Positions 49,663-58,475 of a stretch of DNA of 64,000 bases are shown piece by piece. Source of the DNA: Treponema saccharophilum DSM 2985 (GTDB lineage: Bacteria > Spirochaetota > Spirochaetia > Treponematales > Treponemataceae); assembly GCF_000255555.1 (NCBI RefSeq), contig NZ_AGRW01000043.1, forward strand, positions 62,001-126,000, in the 5' to 3' direction. Below the pieces are notes generated by a model that was not told where the DNA came from, ran no database searches, and worked only from the letters and a program-made list of their open reading frames with translations. A program made the translations under genes and the position numbers. The stretch's first letter is position 1, and every line of letters starts with the position of its first letter.

Positions 49663-51621
49663 ATGGTACACGGATTTTTACGGACGGCGTGCGCGACACC
49701 GCACGTCACGGTAGCGGATTGCAGCGCCAACGCTGAATCGATAATACAGAACGCAAAGGAAGCGGCGGCGGAAGGCGCGGAGGTAATCGCGTTCCCGGAA
49801 CTGTGCATAACGGGATACACCTGCTCAGACCTTTTCCTGCAGCAGCCGCTCCAGGCGGCGGCGGCGCGCGCGCTTGAGGAAATCGCCGAGCGCACCGCGG
49901 AAACAGGCTCGCTTATCATCGTGGGGCTTCCGGTCTCGGACGGGCGCGCGCTCTACAATGCGGCGGCGGCGCTCCACAAAGGGAGAATCCTCGCAATCGT
50001 GCCGAAATCGTTCATGCCGAACTACGCCGAATTCTACGAGCGGAGGCATTTCAAGCCGTTCGACGCGGGCAAAAATCCGGCGCGGACGCTCTACCTCTCG
50101 GAGAAAAACCCCGAAGTCCCGTTCGGGACGGACATTCTCATAACAAGCACGCGCGACAGGAACGTGAAAGTCGCCATCGAGCTGTGCGAGGACCTGTGGG
50201 TTCCGCTCTCCCCCTCCACGAAAGCGGCCCTTTCCGGCGCGACCGTCATCGTGAACCTCAGCGCGTCGAACGAAATAATCGGAAAAGCATCGTACCGGCG
50301 CACGCTCGTCTCGGCTCAAAGCGCGAAGACGGTGACGGCGTACCTCTACGCGAACGCGGGGAACGGGGAAAGCACGACGGACGTCGTTTTCAGCGGGCAT
50401 TCGCTCATCGCGGAGAACGGGACGCTCCTTGCCGAAAGCGAGCTGTTCTCGGGCAAGACGATTTTCGCGGACACGGACATCGAGCGGATTGTCCACGAGC
50501 GGACGCGAACGACGACGTTCTCCGACTGCGCCGACCATTCGGAAATTTTCCGCGAGATACCTGCCGACTTCACGAACGGCGGGTATGATTCAGCCAGTCT
50601 CATCCTGCAAAGAAAAATCGAGCGGACGCCGTTCGTCCCGTCGGGCGAAAAGGAGCGCGCGGAACGATGCCGGGCGGTCATCGAGCTTCAGGCGCAGGGT
50701 CTCGCGAAACGGCTCAGGCACACGAACGCGAAGACAGCCGTCATCGGGCTTTCAGGCGGCCTCGACTCGACGCTCGCGCTTCTCGTGACGGCGCGCGCGT
50801 TCGATTTGTGCGGGGCGGAGCGCAGGCGGATAATTTCCGTCACGATGCCTTGCTTCGGCACGACGAACAGGACGTACAAAAACGCGTGCGCGCTCGCGTC
50901 GAAAACGGGGACGGAACTGCGGGAAGTCCGCATCGCCGATTCCGTGACGCAGCACTTCAAGGACATAGGGCACGACATAAACGTGCACGACGTGACTTAC
51001 GAGAACTGCCAGGCGCGAGAGCGGACGCAGGTCCTGATGGACATCGCGAACGAGACCGGCGGTCTTGTCATCGGAACGGGCGACCTTTCCGAGCAGGCGC
51101 TCGGCTGGGCGACGTACAACGGCGACCACATGTCGATGTACGGCGTGAACGGCTCGATTCCCAAAACGCTCGTGCGCTACCTTGTCGGATGGTTCGCCGA
51201 CGACGCGAAAGCGCGCGGGGACACGGACACGGCCGAGATTCTCCTCGACATACTCGACACGCCCGTCTCGCCCGAGCTTCTTCCCCCGAACGGGACGGAA
51301 ATCGCGCAGAAGACGGAGGAGGTCGTTGGTCCTTACGAGCTTCACGACTTCTTCCTCTACAACGTCCTCCGCTTCGGGTTCAGCCCCCGGAAGATATTCT
51401 TCCTCGCGAGAGCCGCATTCAGCGACAGGGACGGGAAAGAGATAAAGAAGTGGCTCGTCTCGTTCTACAGGCGGTTTTTCGCCCAGCAGTTCAAGCGGAG
51501 CTGCATGCCGGACGGTGCGAAGGTCGGCTCTGTGAATCTCTCGCCAAGGGGCGACTGGAGGATGCCGAGCGACGCGTCGGGCGCAGTATGGATAAAGGAA
51601 GCCGAGGGAATAGAATGCTGA
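49663..51621 (+). CDS. nadE: Glutamine-dependent NAD+ synthetase
   Basis: Last step of NAD biosynthesis, amidating nicotinate adenine dinucleotide, 652 aa. The N-terminal nitrilase-type amidase (about 1-290) has catalytic Glu in AFPELCITGY, Lys in PKSFMPNYAEFYE and Cys in IELCEDLWVP, and delivers ammonia from glutamine. The C-terminal synthetase (about 330-640) has the PP-loop GLSGGLDSTLAL, IGTGDLSEQALGWATYNGDHMSMYGVNGSIPKTLV and SCMPDGAKVGSVNLSPRGDWRMPSDA. Predicted leaderless, with a consensus promoter and no Shine-Dalgarno. It overlaps rlmJ by 7 bp. An NrtR-like regulator lies 4 kb away. Confidence 0.95.
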   Translation: MVHGFLRTACATPHVTVADCSANAESIIQNAKEAAAEGAEVIAFPELCITGYTCSDLFLQQPLQAAAARALEEIAERTAETGSLIIVGLPVSDGRALYNAAAALHKGRILAIVPKSFMPNYAEFYERRHFKPFDAGKNPARTLYLSEKNPEVPFGTDILITSTRDRNVKVAIELCEDLWVPLSPSTKAALSGATVIVNLSASNEIIGKASYRRTLVSAQSAKTVTAYLYANAGNGESTTDVVFSGHSLIAENGTLLAESELFSGKTIFADTDIERIVHERTRTTTFSDCADHSEIFREIPADFTNGGYDSASLILQRKIERTPFVPSGEKERAERCRAVIELQAQGLAKRLRHTNAKTAVIGLSGGLDSTLALLVTARAFDLCGAERRRIISVTMPCFGTTNRTYKNACALASKTGTELREVRIADSVTQHFKDIGHDINVHDVTYENCQARERTQVLMDIANETGGLVIGTGDLSEQALGWATYNGDHMSMYGVNGSIPKTLVRYLVGWFADDAKARGDTDTAEILLDILDTPVSPELLPPNGTEIAQKTEEVVGPYELHDFFLYNVLRFGFSPRKIFFLARAAFSDRDGKEIKKWLVSFYRRFFAQQFKRSCMPDGAKVGSVNLSPRGDWRMPSDASGAVWIKEAEGIEC

Positions 51622-52445
51622 GCTACATCCACGCATACCACGCAGGAAACCACGCGGACATCATAAAGCACGCGGCGCTCTCGCTCGTGATTGAGGCGCT
51701 CAAGAAGAAGGACAAGCCGTTCACGATAATCGACACGCACGCTGGAAGCGGAATCTACCGGATTGACGACGAGCGGCTCCGGAAAACGAACGAATTCGTC
51801 GCGGGAGCAATCGCGGACGCAGGAATTCCCGAGATAAAAAGCTACGCCGACACGGCACGGAAATACGCGGAAAGCGGAGAGTATCCCGGCTCGCCCGCGC
51901 TCGAAAGCGAGCTGATGAGGGACTGCGACGAGCTGATTCTCTCCGAGCTCCACCCGCGCGCGATTGAGGAGCTCCGTGCGGCGGCGGAACGGTTCCCGCA
52001 CAAGCCGAGAATCCATTTCCGCGACGGCTACGAGACGGCAATAGCGCTCACGCCGCCGAAGACGAAGCGCGGAATCTGCGTCATCGACCCGAGCTACGAG
52101 GACGCGGGCGACTTCGAGAAATGCGCCGAGACAATTGTGAAAATCAGGAAAAGATGGCCCGCCGGAATAATCGCGCTGTGGTATCCGCTCGTCGCGCACA
52201 GGATTATGGAAATATCGATGATGAAGGAGCGCATCCGCGCCGCCTCGCAGAAGGGAGAGCCGGACATCCTCGACGTGCAGCTCGAGATGAGAAGCCCCGC
52301 CGAGATGACCGGGCTTGCCTCCCTTTACGGAAGCGGTATGTTCATCGTGAATTTCCCGTACACGATTGACGAGAAAATATCCGCGGCGATGCCGAAAATC
52401 GCGGAGACGCTTTCCGCGCGCTCGTGGTCCGTCGACACGCTCTGA
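51615..52445 (+). CDS. rlmJ: 23S rRNA A2030 N6-methyltransferase RlmJ
   Basis: SAM-dependent methyltransferase modifying A2030 of 23S rRNA, 276 aa, the usual length. It opens MLSYIHAYHAGNHADIIKHAALSLVIEAL, the diagnostic N-terminus, then PFTIIDTHAGSGIYRIDD (SAM site), the catalytic motif IV-like VIDPSYE (DPPY in most relatives, here DPSY), and KRWPAGIIALWYPLVAH. ATG 51615 overlaps the nadE stop. The frame is open far upstream, but that part is a shadow of nadE. Convergent with trpA; the terminator between them reads for trpA. Confidence 0.93.
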   Translation: MLSYIHAYHAGNHADIIKHAALSLVIEALKKKDKPFTIIDTHAGSGIYRIDDERLRKTNEFVAGAIADAGIPEIKSYADTARKYAESGEYPGSPALESELMRDCDELILSELHPRAIEELRAAAERFPHKPRIHFRDGYETAIALTPPKTKRGICVIDPSYEDAGDFEKCAETIVKIRKRWPAGIIALWYPLVAHRIMEISMMKERIRAASQKGEPDILDVQLEMRSPAEMTGLASLYGSGMFIVNFPYTIDEKISAAMPKIAETLSARSWSVDTL

Positions 52446-52460
52446 AAGCCATCATCCCCC

Positions 52461-52493
52461 AAAAAAACGGGGCCCTCCCTCAGGAAAGCCCCG
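52461..52493 (-). terminator. Terminator after trpA
   Basis: Minus-strand stem CGGGGC/GCCCCG with about a 14-nt loop and seven T residues, 20 bp after the trpA stop. It also lies just past the convergent rlmJ stop. Confidence 0.8.
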
Positions 52494-52512
52494 AACGAAA
52501 ATCCTCACGGAA

Positions 52513-53268
52513 TCACGGAAGATGCGTGATTTCGGCTGCCTTTTCCCTGACTGCGGCGAAAAGGGCGCCTCCGTCGTTCCTGTTGGCGCCGATTATGCGG
52601 ACGAACACGCTTCCTGCGACGACCGCATCGACATGGCCGGACAACGCCTGCGACTGGGTTCCGTTCGATATGCCGAAACCGCCGTATATGCGGCTCCCGC
52701 CAGCGCCGACTTTCCGTATGAAATCGAGCGTCCCCTCGTCCACTTTCGTGTCGGTTCCCGTTATTCCCGTCCTGAGCGCGGCGTAGATGAACGGGAACCC
52801 CGCCCCCGCCATCTTCGACAGGCGCGCGGCGCTCATGCTCGGTGCCGCGACGGGAATGTTCACCATGCCGTTCTTCCGGCACGCCTCGGTCAGCCCCTCG
52901 TCAAAATCGAACGGGAGGTCGGGTATTATCATGCCGGTGACGCCCGAAAGAGCCGCCTTCCTGCAGAACTCCTCCACTCCCGGCGTGTAGACGAGCGAGC
53001 CGTAGCTCATTATGTAAATCGGAATCCCGGGGAATTCCCCGTGGATGCGCGATATGAGCGCAAGCCCGTCTGCCGTCCGGTAACCGCGCGACAGGACTTC
53101 CGTGCAGGCGCCCTGGATTGCCGGGCCGTCCGCGCTCGGATCGCTGAACGGAAGCTGAACCTCGAGAATGTCCGCGCCGCCTGCGACAAGCGCGCGTGCC
53201 GCCTGCATGCAAAGCTCGTCAGTGGGAAATCCCGCGACGAGATGCGCCATCAAACGTATTTTTTCCAT
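52513..53268 (-). CDS. trpA: Tryptophan synthase alpha subunit
   Basis: Cleaves indole-3-glycerol phosphate to indole and glyceraldehyde 3-phosphate, 251 aa. It has MAHLVAGFPTDELCMQAARALVAGGADILEVQLPFSDPSADGPAIQ, with the catalytic Glu and Asp in the EVQLPFSDPSADGP block, then FIYAALRTGITGT and the phosphate loop GGFGISNGTQ. It is slightly shorter than E. coli TrpA (268 aa). ATG 53268 follows AGGAGA; the ORF extension to 53301 is ignored. It lies 83 bp after trpB, as expected of a trpBA pair whose products form the channelled complex. Confidence 0.93.
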   Translation of the reverse strand: MEKIRLMAHLVAGFPTDELCMQAARALVAGGADILEVQLPFSDPSADGPAIQGACTEVLSRGYRTADGLALISRIHGEFPGIPIYIMSYGSLVYTPGVEEFCRKAALSGVTGMIIPDLPFDFDEGLTEACRKNGMVNIPVAAPSMSAARLSKMAGAGFPFIYAALRTGITGTDTKVDEGTLDFIRKVGAGGSRIYGGFGISNGTQSQALSGHVDAVVAGSVFVRIIGANRNDGGALFAAVREKAAEITHLP

Positions 53269-53351
53269 AATTTTTTCTCCTTTTTTCATGTGGCTGAGCA
53301 CCGTTCCTCAAAGGGAACCCTAAAAAGCGCCCCGCACAAGACGAAGCGCCG

Positions 53352-54617
53352 TCAGCCCATGCGCTCCGCGTCGTGGATGTCCTTATTGCCCTCGAGGCGG
53401 TCAATCTCCGCGTGAAGGAACGAAAGCCACTCGGCAGGGCGGAAAACCGGCGACGTGATGAAAACATCCTTGTCGCCCCGCCCGCTCATGTTCACGATTA
53501 TCGCCTTGTTTTTGGGAAGGGTCGGCGCGAGCCTGATTGCCTCCGCGCCGGCGTGCGCGCTTTCGAGCGCGAAAAGCACGCCCTCGTTCTTCGCGAAAAA
53601 TTTGACGGCATCAAGAGCCTCGCTGTCGAGGGCGCTCGTGAATTCAATCCTGCCGCTCATTCCCAGCGCCGCCAGCTGCGGGCCGATACCGCAGTAATCG
53701 AGGCCGGCAGAAATGGAGCGAGTGGGAAGCGCCTGCCCGTCGTCGTCGAGCAGGAAGCGGCTCTTGTATCCCTGCATGATTCCGTCGCGCCCCGCATTTC
53801 CCGTCATGCGGCTCGCATTCTCACCGACGCCCGGCCCGACTCCGCCGGCCTCGACGCCGATAAGCCGCGGGGAGTCGCTGTCGATGAACGGAGAGAAGAA
53901 TCCGATAGAATTCGAGCCGCCGCCGACGCACGCGATGAGAGCCGCGACGTCAAGGTTCCGCTCCTCCGACTGCCGCTTCACCTCGCGCCCGATGACGCCC
54001 TGAAACGTGCGGACGATATCCGGAAAAGGAGCCGGCCCGAGCGCGCTTCCGAGGACGTAATGGGTGGTGTCCGGATTTGCAGCCCAGTCGCGCATAGCCT
54101 CGTTGACGGCATCCTTCAGCGTCCTGCTCCCCGACGTGACGGAATGGACCTTCGCGCCGTACAGCTCCATCGCTGCGACGTTCGGCTGCTGCCTGCGCAC
54201 GTCGACCTCGCCCATGTAGACCGTGCAGTCAAGCCCCAGCTTCGCGCATGCCGCCGCCGTCGCCACGCCATGCTGACCGGCGCCCGTCTCCGCGATGATG
54301 CGCTTCTTCCCCATCCGCTTCGCCAGAAGGCACTGACCTATCGCGTTGTTTATCTTGTGCGCGCCGGTGTTGGCAAGCCCCTCAAGCTTTATGTATATCT
54401 GCGCGCCGCCGAGAATCTCCGTCGCGGTTTTTGCGAAAAGAAGCGGGGTCTCGCGCCCGATGTAGTCGCGCTGAATCTCAGAAAGCTCGGCCAGGAACGA
54501 CTCGTCAGCCATAGCCTCCCCGAACGCCACCTCAAGCTCGTCGAGCGGGCGGCGGAGCACCTCCGCCACGTACTTGCCTCCGAACTTGTCGAAAAAACCG
54601 TTTTCAGAACATGCCAT
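53352..54617 (-). CDS. trpB: Tryptophan synthase beta subunit
   Basis: PLP enzyme joining indole and serine, 421 aa, slightly longer than E. coli TrpB. PLP Lys is in EGLANTGAHKINNAIGQCLLA; RIIAETGAGQHGVATA, LIACVGGGSNSIGFF (phosphate loop) and MSGRGDKDVF are all present. ATG 54617 follows GAGAGG; the open frame to 54818 crosses the promoter and is not coding. A promoter and an 18-bp palindrome lie directly upstream, shared in design with trpE, so trpBA is a separately initiated but coregulated unit. Confidence 0.95.
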   Translation of the reverse strand: MACSENGFFDKFGGKYVAEVLRRPLDELEVAFGEAMADESFLAELSEIQRDYIGRETPLLFAKTATEILGGAQIYIKLEGLANTGAHKINNAIGQCLLAKRMGKKRIIAETGAGQHGVATAAACAKLGLDCTVYMGEVDVRRQQPNVAAMELYGAKVHSVTSGSRTLKDAVNEAMRDWAANPDTTHYVLGSALGPAPFPDIVRTFQGVIGREVKRQSEERNLDVAALIACVGGGSNSIGFFSPFIDSDSPRLIGVEAGGVGPGVGENASRMTGNAGRDGIMQGYKSRFLLDDDGQALPTRSISAGLDYCGIGPQLAALGMSGRIEFTSALDSEALDAVKFFAKNEGVLFALESAHAGAEAIRLAPTLPKNKAIIVNMSGRGDKDVFITSPVFRPAEWLSFLHAEIDRLEGNKDIHDAERMG

Positions 54618-54648
54618 CACAACCTCTCCGTGAATTCCGTTTATTTCT

Positions 54649-54701
54649 GTTTCTATATATAGAAACATCGACATTCTAACGACATGGGGGGAATTGTTCA
54701 A
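54649..54701 (-). promoter_or_regulatory. trpB promoter and candidate trp operator
   Basis: TTGAAC (54696-54701) and TAGAAT (54673-54678) are 17 bp apart on the minus strand. Six bases after the -10 comes the perfect palindrome GTTTCTATATATAGAAAC (54649-54666), which covers the expected transcription start. The same motif with one centre mismatch sits at trpE. Confidence 0.8.
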
Positions 54702-54745
54702 CACGGGAAGCGAAAAGAAAAGCTGCTGCGGGAGAAAAATCGCGG

Positions 54746-55291
54746 CTACCGATACGGCTTGGTGAACTGCGGGTCGCGGTTTCTGAGATATGACGGCGCG
54801 CGGTAATCGACGTGCCACCGCGGCTTGTAGAACCAGTTCTCGTCGGCGACGGGAGAGACGAAAATGACGCGGAGAAGGTTCGCGTCGTCTTTGTCGACGG
54901 AATTCTCTATTATGCCGGAATCGTACACGAACGAATCGGAATCCCAGTCAGTCCGCAGCCGCTCAGGAAGCGGGAAGCACTCGACGTGGCTTTTCGGCGT
55001 GTAGACGGAAATCCGGTACGTTCCCGGGTCGAGGTACAGATGGCACGCCATACCGCCCTCAAGATAGAACGAGCGCCGGTACCAGCTCAGCACGTCCGGA
55101 CGATCCATGTAGGCGAACGCCGCCCGCGCGTTCTTGTACGTCACGTCGTTCCCGTCCATGTCCTCGACGCGTATCCAACAGCGGACGGCGTTTATGTCCG
55201 CGCTGTTCTGCGGACGGTAGACGACAAGCTCCTCCGAAAAAGCCGCCGCCGCGAGGAGAAACGCGAGCGCGAGAGCGGAAATCCCCCTCAT
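54746..55291 (-). CDS. Secreted protein of unknown function in trp cluster
   Basis: Unrecognised 181-aa exported protein; signal peptide MRGISALALAFLLAAAAFSEE with cleavage near 19. The mature part has a compact beta-rich look (NAVRCWIRVEDMDGNDVTYKNARAAFAYM, GMACHLYLDPGTYRISVYTPKSHVECFP), including the DPGTYRISV phrase common in Ig-like or carboxypeptidase-regulatory folds. A Trp/Tyr/Arg-rich tail follows. ATG 55291 overlaps the Nudix stop (ATGA). Its place in a tryptophan gene block may be incidental. Confidence 0.72.
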   Translation of the reverse strand: MRGISALALAFLLAAAAFSEELVVYRPQNSADINAVRCWIRVEDMDGNDVTYKNARAAFAYMDRPDVLSWYRRSFYLEGGMACHLYLDPGTYRISVYTPKSHVECFPLPERLRTDWDSDSFVYDSGIIENSVDKDDANLLRVIFVSPVADENWFYKPRWHVDYRAPSYLRNRDPQFTKPYR

Positions 55292-56106
55292 CGGCGCGCC
55301 TTCCTGACGAACAGCTTCGCAGGACGGTGCCCCGCGCCGCCCTGGAACTCGTCCGTCTCGTCCACGAACCGCTCGACCTTGCGACGGAAATTCGCGGGCT
55401 GGAGGCTGACCCCGAGAATCGATTCCTGCACTTTCTGAAGGCTCGACAGGGTGAATTTCTCGGGAAGAAAATCGAACAGCACGTCGAAATTCTCAGCGAC
55501 GCCCCGGAGAATCGAGAAAGCCGTCGCTATTATGAGCGCGTGGTCGAACGCAAGCCCGCCGCCGTCAGCAATCCTGAACTGCGAGCGCCCGAAAAGGACG
55601 GCGGTCCGCTCAAGGCGCGCGCGAAGCGAAATGTCGCCGGAGGAAAGGAAAAGCCCAAAAAAACCGCCGCCCTCATCGTCAAGCGAGCACCGGAACCACC
55701 GCGCCTCATCGGCGTCATCGCCCCCGGACGCCCGGACGCCCTCCTCCCCGACAATCGAGACGAACGCGTTCGATAATATCCAGCCGCGGGGATCCCTTCC
55801 CGACGAACTGAAAACGCCTATCGGCATCAGGCTCCTCGGGACGAATCCGGTCTCCTCCTTTATCTCGCGGAATGCGGATTCCTCGACGGTCTCTCCGGGG
55901 CGGAGGAACCCTCCGGGCAGCGCCCAGCATCCTTTGAACGGATGGCAGCCGCGACGGACAAGGAGGAGCGAAACAGTCTTGTTCCCGTCCTTCCGGTACG
56001 ACTCGCATTTCTCGCCGCTGACGCCGAACGCCGCGACGTCGACGGTGACGCTCGGGCGCTCATAGTCGCCGATATTGTAGCTGCGAAGGAATTCTTCCTC
56101 AGTCAT
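55288..56106 (-). CDS. NrtR-like Nudix protein with C-terminal winged helix
   Basis: This 272-aa protein has a Nudix domain at about 20-165, with box GGFLRPGETVEESAFREIKEETGF (complete) and the family opening RPSVTVDVAAFGV. The C-terminal domain at about 205-270 (EKFTLSSLQKVQESILGVSLQPANFRRKVERFVDETDEFQGGAGHRPAKLFV) is the winged helix of NrtR/YjaD-type regulators of NAD metabolism, which bind ADP-ribose. It could be an active ADP-ribose pyrophosphatase, a repressor or both; an intact Nudix box leans toward some catalysis. It starts 3 bp after the trpCF stop. Confidence 0.85.
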   Translation of the reverse strand: MTEEEFLRSYNIGDYERPSVTVDVAAFGVSGEKCESYRKDGNKTVSLLLVRRGCHPFKGCWALPGGFLRPGETVEESAFREIKEETGFVPRSLMPIGVFSSSGRDPRGWILSNAFVSIVGEEGVRASGGDDADEARWFRCSLDDEGGGFFGLFLSSGDISLRARLERTAVLFGRSQFRIADGGGLAFDHALIIATAFSILRGVAENFDVLFDFLPEKFTLSSLQKVQESILGVSLQPANFRRKVERFVDETDEFQGGAGHRPAKLFVRKARR

Positions 56107-56109
56107 AGC

Positions 56110-57639
56110 TCACCCCAAATTCGAAAAGAATTCGCGCATCTTCCCTTCGTCCTTTATTCCGGGCGCGCTCTCAAGCGAGGACGACACGTCAACAAGCTCG
56201 GGCAAGAACTCGGCGACGACAGAGCGGACGTTAGACGGGGAAATCCCGCCCGCAAGCCAAAGCTTATGGGACGAGGAGAAATCGCGCACGAGGCTCCCGT
56301 CAACGCGGACGCCCGTTCCCCCGATTCCGTCGCGCGACGAGGCATCTATCAGGACGCGCGGCTCCCCGAGGGCGAAGAGCGACAAGGCGTCGCGCACGTC
56401 ATCGGCGGAGGCGACGTTGACCGCGCAGTAGTGCGGGAGCGAGCAAAGGCGCGGGTCGGAGACGAAGGCGCGCGCGGAAGCGAGCGTATGCACCTGAAGG
56501 AAATCGAGGACGCCCGACTCGACGAGCGAGACGGCATCCGCACATTCGCCGCCGCCCACATCGACGACGACGCCGACGAGACGGGGAACGCGCGCGCCGG
56601 ACGAGACGAGCGCATCTTTTATCCGCCTCACATCATCGCCGCGGACGTTCCTCTTCGAGCCGGACCACATGACGAAGCCGAGAAAATCGGCGCCTAAAGA
56701 CGAGGCGAGGACGGCATCGGACTCCCTCGTGATTCCGCATACCTTGACGAACGGGCGCTTCCGATTCCCCGAAAGCGCCTCCTCCGCGAGCGGAACCCAG
56801 TTCGCGCCGCCGATTCCCGCACGCGCCGAGCCGAACGCATCCGTGAACGAGCGCACATTGTCGGGATTCTTCGCGGCGGCCTCCCCCATCAGAATCGCGC
56901 TGAAATCCATCCGAGCCGCAAACGCAGCCGCCTGGGGAGAGAGGATTCCGCTTTCGAAGGCGACGCGCGCGCCGGGAACGGCACGCCGTATTTTCCCGAG
57001 CATGGCGGCAGGAATCAGCGTGTCGACGGAAAAATCGCGAAGGTCGCGCGAATTCACCCCGCAAATGAAGTTCCCGTTCCCCACGCGATTCATGACGAAC
57101 GACATCTTCTCGACATCATCCTCCGTCCTGACCTCGACGAGCGCCGAAATCCCGAGTGACGCGCACCGCTCCGCCATGGAAAGAAGCTCCTCCGCGGACA
57201 GAATCCTGGCTATGAGGAGGACGGCGTCGGCGCCCGCCCTGTAGGCGACGTCGATTTCCTCGGGAAACAGAAGGAAATCCTTGCGAAGGACGGCAGGCGG
57301 CTCCTTCCCGGTGCTTCCGGCGAACGAATCGACAGCGGCGCAGACGTCCATCAAATCGACGAGCGTTCCCTTGAAGTAGTTCGTCTCCGTAAGGCATGAA
57401 ATCGCACGCGCGCCCGCCTCTGCGTACTTCCGCGCAGTCTCCCCCGCATCGAGCGACGGCGCGATGTCGCCTTTGCTCGGCGACGCCCGCTTCACCTCGA
57501 GGATGGCGCCGCGCTCGGCTATGAACGGATGGACGGCGCGCTGCCTTTTTTCCGGAATACGGCACCCGAAGCAGAACCCGAGCCTGCCGATGTCAGCCTT
57601 CCTCCGGTCGATTATCTCTTTAAGGATATCTTTTGGCAT
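56110..57639 (-). CDS. trpCF: Fused indole-3-glycerol-phosphate synthase / phosphoribosylanthranilate isomerase
   Basis: Two consecutive steps of tryptophan synthesis in one 509-aa protein. The TrpC domain (about 1-275) has ILEVKRASPSKGDI, AISCLTETNYFKGT, VLRKDFLLFPEEI, ADAVLLIARIL and ICGVNSRDLRDFSVD, then FESGI. The TrpF domain (about 297-509) has FVKVCGITRESDA, ADFLGFVMWSGSKRNV, LVGVVVDVG, LDFLQVHT and LWLAGGISPSNV. The order matches enterobacterial TrpC(F) but is longer (453 aa in E. coli). ATG 57639 follows AAGGAAAA; the upstream extension to 57693 is dropped. First gene of the block trpCF-Nudix-secreted protein; no trp-type palindrome was seen here. Confidence 0.95.
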   Translation of the reverse strand: MPKDILKEIIDRRKADIGRLGFCFGCRIPEKRQRAVHPFIAERGAILEVKRASPSKGDIAPSLDAGETARKYAEAGARAISCLTETNYFKGTLVDLMDVCAAVDSFAGSTGKEPPAVLRKDFLLFPEEIDVAYRAGADAVLLIARILSAEELLSMAERCASLGISALVEVRTEDDVEKMSFVMNRVGNGNFICGVNSRDLRDFSVDTLIPAAMLGKIRRAVPGARVAFESGILSPQAAAFAARMDFSAILMGEAAAKNPDNVRSFTDAFGSARAGIGGANWVPLAEEALSGNRKRPFVKVCGITRESDAVLASSLGADFLGFVMWSGSKRNVRGDDVRRIKDALVSSGARVPRLVGVVVDVGGGECADAVSLVESGVLDFLQVHTLASARAFVSDPRLCSLPHYCAVNVASADDVRDALSLFALGEPRVLIDASSRDGIGGTGVRVDGSLVRDFSSSHKLWLAGGISPSNVRSVVAEFLPELVDVSSSLESAPGIKDEGKMREFFSNLG

Positions 57640-57774
57640 AACTTTTTTCCTTTTTGTCAATTTAGTAGAATAGATGCGCCGTCTGTTCGGCAACCGAAAC
57701 CCGAGGCGGACGCTGGTTATTCATTCTAGCGGAAAATCAGTTATAATCAAATCAATTTTAACAAGAGGATTGCG

Positions 57775-58455
57775 ATGAAAAGGAAGATAATAGCTATTCT
57801 GGGAATCATTTTCCTGACAAACAGCGCGTTCGCGGCGCAGGGAATGTCGTCATGGGCGGGGCCGGGAGAGGTGCAGAACCCCGACACGTACAGGCCGCCC
57901 AAAAAGAAGACGGAGCCGAAAAAGGCCGAGAAAAAAGAGCCAGAGAAAACCGTCCAGCCGGCGCAGACGAAACAGGAGACCCCGAAAGCGGAAACGAAAA
58001 AGCCGGAAGCAGCCCCGCAACCGAAAAAAACGGCGACCGACGAATATTCCCGCTCCGTCGGAAACCTCAACATATCGGTGGACACGTTCGAGGCTGACAA
58101 AAAAGCGATAATGGCGATGATTTCCGAGCTTTCCGTCATAATGAAGGAGAAGAACTACGCCGCATGGACGCGCTACATAGACCAGGAATCGAAGACGTAC
58201 TGGTCGAAAAGCGGGAACCTCAAAAAGGCGCAGAACAGGATGCCCGTGAAGGGAATACAGCTAAAGACGCTCCAGGACTACTTCAAGTACATATTCGTCC
58301 CTGCACGGCAGAAAAGCCAGATTACGGAAATCAGGTACGAGTCGGACTCATACGTCAAGGCGGTTGAGGTGCAGGAGGACCAGGATTTGATATACTACTT
58401 CTTCAAGAAGATAAACGGAAAATGGCTCGTCCACATTCCGCAGCTCGACGCATAA
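57775..58455 (+). CDS. Secreted Lys/Pro-rich linker protein, unknown
   Basis: Unrecognised 226-aa exported protein; signal peptide MKRKIIAILGIIFLTNSAFAAQ. Residues about 40-90 are a Lys/Pro/Glu/Thr-rich linker (EKKEPEKTVQPAQTKQETPKAETKKPEAAPQPKKT), then a globular domain of about 130 residues, including IMKEKNYAAWTRYIDQESKTYWSKSGNLKKAQ, FKYIFVPARQKSQITEIRY and IYYFFKKINGKWLVHIPQLDA. The last part resembles NTF2/SnoaL-like or DUF4864-like folds (only an impression). AGAGGA precedes the ATG; TATAAT at 57742-57747. It interrupts the trp genes on the opposite strand. Confidence 0.75.
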   Translation: MKRKIIAILGIIFLTNSAFAAQGMSSWAGPGEVQNPDTYRPPKKKTEPKKAEKKEPEKTVQPAQTKQETPKAETKKPEAAPQPKKTATDEYSRSVGNLNISVDTFEADKKAIMAMISELSVIMKEKNYAAWTRYIDQESKTYWSKSGNLKKAQNRMPVKGIQLKTLQDYFKYIFVPARQKSQITEIRYESDSYVKAVEVQEDQDLIYYFFKKINGKWLVHIPQLDA

Positions 58456-58475
58456 TCCGCACCCGATGCGACAGG

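Noticed and set aside
49663-52445. Continuous frame from 50667 through rlmJ suggesting a nadE-RlmJ-like fusion
   Set aside because: The upstream part is an alternative frame of nadE with Arg-rich nonsense. RlmJ homology begins exactly at ATG 51615.
53269-53351. Attenuator or terminator between trpB and trpA
   Set aside because: Only short 4-6 bp hairpins are seen in the 83-bp gap and no convincing T-run follows a stable stem.
57649-57660. TTGACA upstream of trpCF as a -35 box
   Set aside because: It lies about 10 nt before the start codon, so any -10 would fall inside the coding region. It overlaps the ribosome-binding region instead.
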